NCBI GenBank assembly: GCA_011799875.1
Contig: CM022300.1
Location: forward strand, 236,976,807-237,040,806
DNA: 64,000 bases
Reading direction: 5' to 3'
DNA from: Thinopyrum elongatum
Taxonomy: Eukaryota; Streptophyta; Magnoliopsida; Poales; Poaceae
Part shown: positions 58,031 to 64,000 of the stretch, in pieces
Layout of the letters: each line of letters opens with the position of its first letter
Position numbering within the stretch: the stretch's first letter is position 1
Made by a program: the position numbers and the translations under genes
The notes under the pieces: generated by a model
The model's input: the letters and a program-made list of their open reading frames with translations, nothing else
Told to the model about the DNA's origin: nothing
Databases searched by the model: none

Positions 58031-58222
58031 TTTTCGCGTAATCAGAGCCATCATCGTATCCTCCTCACTTTTTCTTCGCGTGTGTCCCTTGCTTATTGCA
58101 TCGTAACCTTGGATAATCTTCATCGTTTAACAGGGTGCTTGGGTCAGCCTTCACTTTAAAGGGAGGAATTTCATGAAACTTTTCATAATCTTCAGACATG
58201 TCTGTCTTGCCCTCCACTTTTC
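58025..58222 (-). repeat. Second copy of the transposase 3' end
   Basis: This about 195-bp stretch repeats 60805-61010 in the same orientation with few differences. It encodes the C-terminal KFHEIPPFKVKADPSTLL block of the transposase, followed by GTHAKKK. It is a direct duplication whose copies are 2.8 kb apart and flank the second gene. Confidence 0.85.
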
Positions 58223-58313
58223 ATAATAGATGGAGGGTATTTTCTGCTGCATATTTTCCTTTGTATTTATACATCGTTATACAAATTTTGGTCACATGAG
58301 GGATTGTTCTATC

Positions 58314-58474
58314 ATTATGATCATGTTGAGTTATTATATTATTAGGTGGAAGAAACACGGATTAGATTCATGTGACAAAAAGTTGGATTAGTAGACTAAT
58401 CCAACTTTTTGTCACATGAATCTAATCCATGTTTCTTTTGCCCAATGACATAATAACTCAACATGATCATAATA
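58314..58474. repeat. Long inverted repeat in K
   Basis: Arms of about 78 bp face each other around a two-base centre near 58392 (TTGGATTAGT, AG, ACTAATCCAA). The first 45 bp of each arm from the centre match almost perfectly; the outer part has a few mismatches around TATATTATTAGG versus CCCAATGACATA. A transcript through it would fold into a long hairpin. Confidence 0.85.
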
Positions 58475-58524
58475 ACTCATCATCATATTCATATAAGAAC
58501 TCATACATCATCATCATTATAAAT

Positions 58525-58680
58525 AACAACTCGTCATCATAGTCATATATATAGGAACTAGCTCATCATTCTAGCATAAAGGTAGCACATAACTCATCAT
58601 CATGATAACAACTCATCATCATAGTCATATAAGAACTAGCTCATCATTCTAGCACAATGTAGCACATAACTACCTAAGAC
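58525..58680. repeat. Two-copy 82-bp tandem repeat in K
   Basis: Copies start near 58525 and 58607, each with AACAACTC, CATCATAGTCATATA, GAACTAGCTCATCATTCTAG and GTAGCACATAACT. The flanks hold many AACTCATCATCAT runs. Confidence 0.7.
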
Positions 58681-58683
58681 CTC

Positions 58684-59868
58684 CTACTCTCTCGAAGGTA
58701 AAATATCATAAAATAGGTAAACCCCTGATTCTCCATTGTGGAGAATACAGATGAACCTATCTCCCATTTGTGGGTTGCGCTTGATGTTGCCCCCAAGTAG
58801 TTCTCTGTGATCTTTCAGAACATTTCTCCAATCTTTGATTGTGAGGATGTCATTGCTTCGATGAATCCTGTATGCACTGCGGTGGTACGTAGGCCAACTT
58901 GGCCGTAAGCTAACAATCCTCTTATCACCTTTCATTTCCATAAATCTAGGTATACAATCCAGCGGGAGTTTTTGTTGAAGAACATCAAAATAACATACTT
59001 AGCAAAATGTAGTTTAGCTTAAAAGAATCTATGCAACAAATGCACTGATGACATAATAGGAAAAATCTTACCATGATATCTCGATGGATGTTACCGTAGT
59101 TCAACACGTGCACTAGTGGCACGTATTGAGAATACCATGGAGAGATATGATGATTTGTCTTAAAAGTCTCAACATCTTTAATCCATGAAACAAAATGATT
59201 TATCTCCTCGCAATTTAGCTCAGACCCATAACTGTAGTAGGTTTTGTCTACTACTTTCCGTACATTTCTTGAAGAATGGAAATAAGCTATCAATGGAAAT
59301 AAGCTGTCAACTATTTTATAAATACAATATAAATTACATATTGAATATGTTTGAGAAACACACATAGAGGTAGAAGTGGAAGCGTATGAACATTGACCCA
59401 AATGGACATATTATCTTCAGGATAATCACCCAGATTGAAGGTGACATACATACCCTCCTGAAAACCATACGCCTTGCCAAGTGCTTCGCAATTCGTGCAA
59501 CCAAAATGGGAGTAGGTCACCGCATTGTATAGCTTGACAGCAAAAGTATAGCCATGATGGGTATTGAGGTGAACTCTCTTTATCTACATATTCTCATGAT
59601 CTTCGAAATCCAGCTTTTCCAAGACATAACGTCTTGCATGGCATGGGATGCACTAGTTGAATTGTAGAAAGCGGAAATTACACATTGAAGAAACAAAAGT
59701 CATGCTTAATTATGGAAAAGACTTGTTGTCGTTGCATATCGTATAAACATCAAAGGTCTCGTCGAGCTTAACATTGAAGCGTCGACTGCCTTCCAGGTGA
59801 GGCCTATCGCACAAACCCCGGTCGTCGCCGCAGTACTCGCACTCTTGGATCCTATCATCGTCAAACAT
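58684..59868 (-). pseudogene. Second gene of the CACTA element, Cys-rich with possible B3-like domains
   Basis: Minus-strand coding segments, split by likely introns, are 59868 to about 59713 (ATG, acidic start, CEYCGDDRGLC), about 59665-59340 (CIPCHARRYV, then HHGYTFAVKLY and FQEGMYVTFNLGD), about 59300-59072 (SELNCEEINHFVSWIKD) and about 58979-58684 (LPLDCIPRFMEMKGDKRIVS, then GDRFICILHNGE). A good GTAAGA donor ends the third at 59071. A TAG interrupts the second segment near 59590. The GMYVTF and GDRFICIL patterns recall B3 DNA-binding domains, but the match is weak. Its place matches the second gene of Triticeae CACTA elements. Exon edges are approximate and I could not make every junction keep phase. 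Confidence 0.5.
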
Positions 59869-59880
59869 TTCCTATGTTCA

Positions 59881-60800
59881 TAATTCAAAGATATGACAAA
59901 ACAGATTCTCAAACTTAGTTTAATTCACAGTGTGGCAGAAACAGATTTAAGATGCACACTTGGAGGCAAGAATTAAATATGCTATAGGGCAAGAACATGG
60001 CATCAAAAGGTATGGCATGATAGAGCATAACAAGAACAACAAAACTGGGCATGATGATGGTAGCATCAAGAGAACATGGCTATGATGGTAGCATCAAGAG
60101 AACATGATGGTAGCATCAAGATAACATGGCTAGAAGATATAACAGATTTCAGACTTAAGTGAAAAACTGGGCATGCTGACAACAACATCATGATGCTGAC
60201 TTGGGAGGCACATAACAGCAAGCATAACAATTTTACAATTTATGAAACTGACATGAGCATGTAGTAGACATAGCAATCTTCAAATATGCCATTGGCACAA
60301 GTTCATATGATGCACAGATCATTTACTATGGATTTTACAAAATGGAACATTCTGTTAACAGGCTGACAGATATAACATGATAGCAACTTGAGAGCAACAA
60401 CTAAACATGCTACAGCAAGGTAACATAACAACCAAAAGGATGGCATCAAAGTACACATCACAAACACCAAATCACATGAAGGAATCATAACCATATGAGG
60501 TCTAGATTGGTAGCAACCAACAAGCAAAGTTGGCAAGTTTTATAACAGACAGTTCAGTACTTAGTGAAATTAACAAATCTGAAAACAGAAACAGTGACTA
60601 GGCATGTTTGCAAGCTCATAGCACTCACATCAGGGCATATCATGGCATGAAAAAATTACTAGCAGCACATACACATAAAAATGATCCAATGTCATGTTAA
60701 CAAGTTGCTCATATGGTGCATGCATCAATTCACACAAAAATGACAGTGACAAACATCAACAATTTTCTACAATAGACTTTTTTTCTTTGATTTGTCACTT
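59881..60800 (-). other. Spacer between the second gene and transposase of K, with a small tandem repeat
   Basis: No gene is supported. At about 60045-60140 the plus-strand text GATGGTAGCATCAAGAGAACATG recurs three to four times. Words such as GCATGATAGCA and AACAACAAA recur loosely elsewhere. It may include the 5' untranslated region of the second gene. Confidence 0.55.
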
Positions 60801-60856
60801 TGTCATTTTTCTTCGCGTAATCAAAGCCATCAGCAGAGCCATCATCGTATCCTCCT

Positions 60857-63800
60857 TCACTTTTTCTTCGCGTGTGTCCCTTGCTTATTGCACCGTAACC
60901 ATGGATAATCTTCATCGTTTAACAGGGTGCTTGGGTCAGCCTTCACTTTGAAGGGAGGAATTTCATGAAACTTTTCATAATCTTCAGACATGTCTGTCTT
61001 GCCCTCCACTCCCACGATGTCTCTTTTCCCTGAAAGAACTATGTGTCGCTTTGGCTCTTCATATGAAGTATTCGCTTCCTTATCTTTTCTTTTTCTTGGT
61101 TTGGTAGACATGTCCTTCAAATAGAAAACCTGCGCCACATCATTGGCTAGGACGAATGGTTCGTCTGTGTACCCAAGATTGTTGAGATCCACTGTTGTCA
61201 TTCCGTACTGCGCGTCTACCTGTACCCCGCATCCTGACAGATTGACCCATTTGCACCGAAACAAAGGGACCTTAAAATCACATCCATAGTCAAGTTCCCA
61301 TATGTCCACTATGTAACCATAATATGTGTCCTTTCCCCTATGGGTTGCTACATCAAAGCGGACACCACTGTTTTGGTTGGTGCTGTTTTGATCTTAGGCG
61401 ATCGTGTAAAATATATACCCATTTATTTCGTACCCTTTGTAAGTCAATACAGTCGAAGATGGTCCCCTGGCCAACGAGTACAGCTCATCTCCAACAATTT
61501 TGTCACCCATGAGATGTGTTTGCAACCAACTGCCGAAAGTCCTGATGTGTTCACATGTAATCCAGTCGTCACACTGCTCCTGGTGTTTGGAGCGCAGAAT
61601 ATTCTTGTGTTCATTGACATACGGGGTCACCAAGGTAGAATTCTGTAGAACTATGTAGTGTGCTTGAGCCCAAGAATGCCCATCCCTACATATTATTGAG
61701 TTCGCTCCTAGCGTGCCTTTTCCAGTCAGTCTCCCCTTATACCGCGATTGAGGGAGACCAATCGGCTTAAGGTCAGGAATGAAGTCAACACAAAACCCAA
61801 TGAGCTCCTCTGTTTGATGGCCCATGGAGATGCTTCCTTCTGGCCTAGCACGGTTACAGACATATTTCTTTAAGACTCCCATGAACCTTTCAAAGGGGAA
61901 CATATTGTGTAGAAATACAGGGCCCAGAATGGCAATCTCGTCGACTAGATGAACTAGGACGTGCGTCATGATATTGAAGAAGGATGGTGGGAACACCAGC
62001 TCAAAACTGACAAGACATTGCACCAAATCATTCTTTAACCTTGGTAGGATTTCTGGATCGATTACCTTCTGAGAGATTGCATTGAGGAATGCACATAGCT
62101 TCACAATGGCTAATCGAACGTTTTCCGGTAGAAGCCTCCTCAATGCAACCGAAAGCAGTTGCATCATAATCACATGGCAGTCATGAGACTTTAGGTTCTG
62201 GAACTTTTTCTATGGGATATTTATTATTCCCTTTATATTGGACGAGAAGCCAGACGGGACCTTCATACTGAGCAAGCATTCAAAGAAGATTTCCTTCTCT
62301 TCTCTGGTAAGAGCGTAGCTGGCAGGACCTTCATACTGCTTTGGATGCATGCCGTCTTTTTCGTGCACACGTTGCTGGTCCTCCCATGCCTTCGGTGTAT
62401 CTTTTGTCTTCCCATACACGCCCAAGAAGCCTAGCAGGTTCACGCAAAGATTCTTCGTCACGTGCATCACGTCAATTGTAGAGCGGACCTCTAGATCTTT
62501 CTAATAGGGTAGGTCCTAAAATATAGATTTCTTCTTCCACATGGGTGCGCGTCCCTCAGCATCATTCGGAATAGATAGTCCGCCAGGACCCTGTCCAAAG
62601 ATTACTTGTAAATCATTGACCATATCAAGTATGTGATCACCAGTACGGTGGGCGGGCTTCTTCCGGTGATCTGCCTCACCTTTGAAATGCTTGCCTTTCT
62701 TTCGACATTGATGGTTGGTCGGAAGAAATCGACGATGTCCCAGGTACACATTCTTCCTGCATTTGTCCAAATATATACTTTCGGTGTCATCTAAACAGTG
62801 CGTGCATGCGTGGTATCCCTTGTTTGTCTGTCCTGAAAGTTTACTGAGAGTAGGCTAATCATTGATGGTTACAAACAGCAATGCATGTAGGTCAAATTCC
62901 TGCTGTTTGTGCTCATCCCACACATGTACACCTTTTCCATTCCACAGCTGTACACACCAATGTCATTGCCGGGTTGCTTAGGGCCTTGGATGAGCACTGG
63001 CATCATAATGAACTTCCGCTTCATGCACAACCAAGGAGGAAGGTTATAGATACATAGAGTCACGGGCCAGGTGCTATGATTGCTACTCTGCTCCCCAAAA
63101 AGATTAATGCCATCTGCGCTTAAACCAAACCATACGTTCCTTGCGTCACCTGCAAAGTCCCCCCACCTTCTCTTGATTTTTCTCCGCTGTGACCAGTCAG
63201 CGGGTGCTCTCTACTTCCCGTCTTTCTTATGGTCCTATTTGTGCCATCGCATCAACTTGGCATGCTCTTTGTTTTTGAACAAACGTTTCAACCGTGGTAT
63301 TATAGGAGCATACCACATCACCTTGGCAGGAACCCTCTTCCTGGGGCATTCGCCCTCAACATCACCAGGGTCATCTCGTCTGATCTTATACCGCAATGCA
63401 CCGCATATCGGGCATGCATTCAAATCCTCGTACTCACCGCGGTAGAGGATGCAGTCATTAGGGCATGCATGTATCTTCTGCACCTCCAATCCTAGAGGGC
63501 ATAGAACCTTCTTTGCTTCGTACATACTGTCGGGAAATTCGTTATCCTTTGGAAGCTTCTTCTTCATTATTTTCAGTAGCTTCCCAAATCCGTTGTCAGA
63601 TACACCATTGTCTGCCTTCCATTGCAGCAATTCTAGTGTGGTACCGAGCTTTATGTTTTCATCTTCACAATTTGGGCACAACCCTTTTTTGTGATCCTCT
63701 AACATGCGATCGAACTTCAACTTCTCCCTTTCACTTTGGCACTGTCTCTTTGCATCAACAATGACCCGGTGAAGATCATCATCGGGCACATCATTTGGTT

Positions 63801-64000
63801 CCTCTTGATCTTCAGCTTCCCCCGTTGCAGTATCACCGTATTCAGGGGGCGGATAGTTGTCATCATCCTCTTCTTCTTTGTTGTCTTCCATCATAACCCC
63901 TCTTTCTCCGTGCTTGGTCCAAACATTATAGTGTGGCATGAAACCCTTCTCAAGCAGGTGGATGTGAAGGGTTTTCGAGTCAGTGTAATCCTTCGTATTC
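60857..64000 (-). pseudogene. TNP2-type CACTA transposase of K, N-terminus beyond the window
   Basis: The minus-strand frame enters at 64000 in the transposase-associated domain (KGFMPHYNVWTKHGERGVM), with an acidic stretch at about 63890-63800. The TNP2 core starts with CPLGLEVQKIHACPNDCILY and CPICG near 63495-63400. GLSADGINLFG near 63120 and YNLPPWLCMKRKF near 63035 follow. After a frameshift near 62945 it continues with CLDDTESIYLDKC, the DUF4218-like part (62173-61394: NIMTHVLVHLVDEI, ILGPVFLHNMFPFERFMG) and the DUF4216-like part (61309-60857: VPLFRCKWVN). Stops lie near 63236, 63200, 62855, 62513, 62210, 61394 and others. The enzyme would cut the element at its CACTA ends; this copy is dead. 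Confidence 0.9.

Larger units (their letters stand above)
56986..64000 (-). mobile_element. Element K: CACTA (En/Spm) DNA transposon, 3' part
   Basis: Read on the minus strand, the transposase (64000-60857) is followed by a spacer, a second gene (59868-58684), an inverted repeat, a duplicated piece of the transposase 3' end and subterminal repeats (58030 to about 56986). The right end lies outside the window. At the left edge I see no CACTA terminus, so this end is truncated or rearranged where it meets element I. Confidence 0.85.

Noticed and set aside
63080..63764. Plus-strand frames in the CACTA region
   Set aside because: They are complements of conserved TNP2 transposase sequence.

Overview
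The window is repeat-rich nuclear DNA of a grass, most likely a Triticeae species (wheat, barley, rye or Aegilops). I find no host gene, tRNA or rRNA. Almost every base belongs to a transposable element, and the elements are nested and decayed. Evidence for Triticeae is the family of long LTRs opening TGATACGTCTCC, Tat-type and chromovirus-type Gypsy elements, a Sirevirus-type Copia with an extra 3' ORF, and a CACTA transposon with about 330-bp subterminal repeats. Family names in public libraries cannot be fixed without a search, so I use letters A to K.

Layout: 1-3115 is the 3' part of Gypsy element A (+). 3125-5819 is Gypsy element B (-), with 5' LTR and gag. 5820-13287 is Gypsy element C (-), Athila-like, with gag, protease and an ORF1/env-position gene but no reverse transcriptase or integrase. 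13288-13440 and 23560-24818 are two pieces of one Tat-like element J (-). J is split by element D (13441-23559, -), a gag/protease-only element flanked by a CGCGG target duplication and ending in a triplicated LTR-PBS array. 24819-46297 is chromovirus-like Gypsy element F (-). F is split by the complete 13.2-kb Tat-lineage element E (26399-39587, +) inside its integrase zinc finger, and by the truncated element G (41186-43188, -) between protease and RT. 46298-48072 is element H (+), a relative of D, cut within gag by the Sirevirus-like Copia element I (48073 to about 56985, -). From about 56986 to the end is a CACTA (En/Spm) transposon K (-), whose transposase runs off the right edge.

How the parts work: E carries the fullest gene set. 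It has a sense gag-protease-RT-RNase H-archaeal-type RNase H-integrase frame with 11 stops and no frameshift. Downstream of this lies a convergent antisense gene with two phase-consistent GT-AG introns. C, D and H belong to Athila-like groups; C and D lack polymerase and integrase, so they would depend on proteins supplied by other elements. I carries a 3.7-kb basic, coiled-coil reading frame in the position of the Sirevirus env-like gene. K carries the TNP2-type transposase and a second gene with Cys-rich and possibly B3-like segments. A duplicated piece of the transposase 3' end and a long perfect-looking palindrome lie near that second gene.

Catalytic residues are lost in several places: the protease Asp in D, an integrase Asp in F, and a zinc-finger Cys in the integrase of E. 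Nothing here is clearly a new biological system. The features most worth a second look are the antisense spliced gene of E, the LTR-PBS array of D, the LTR-like leader before the C ORF, the env-position ORF of I, and the second gene and hairpin of K.
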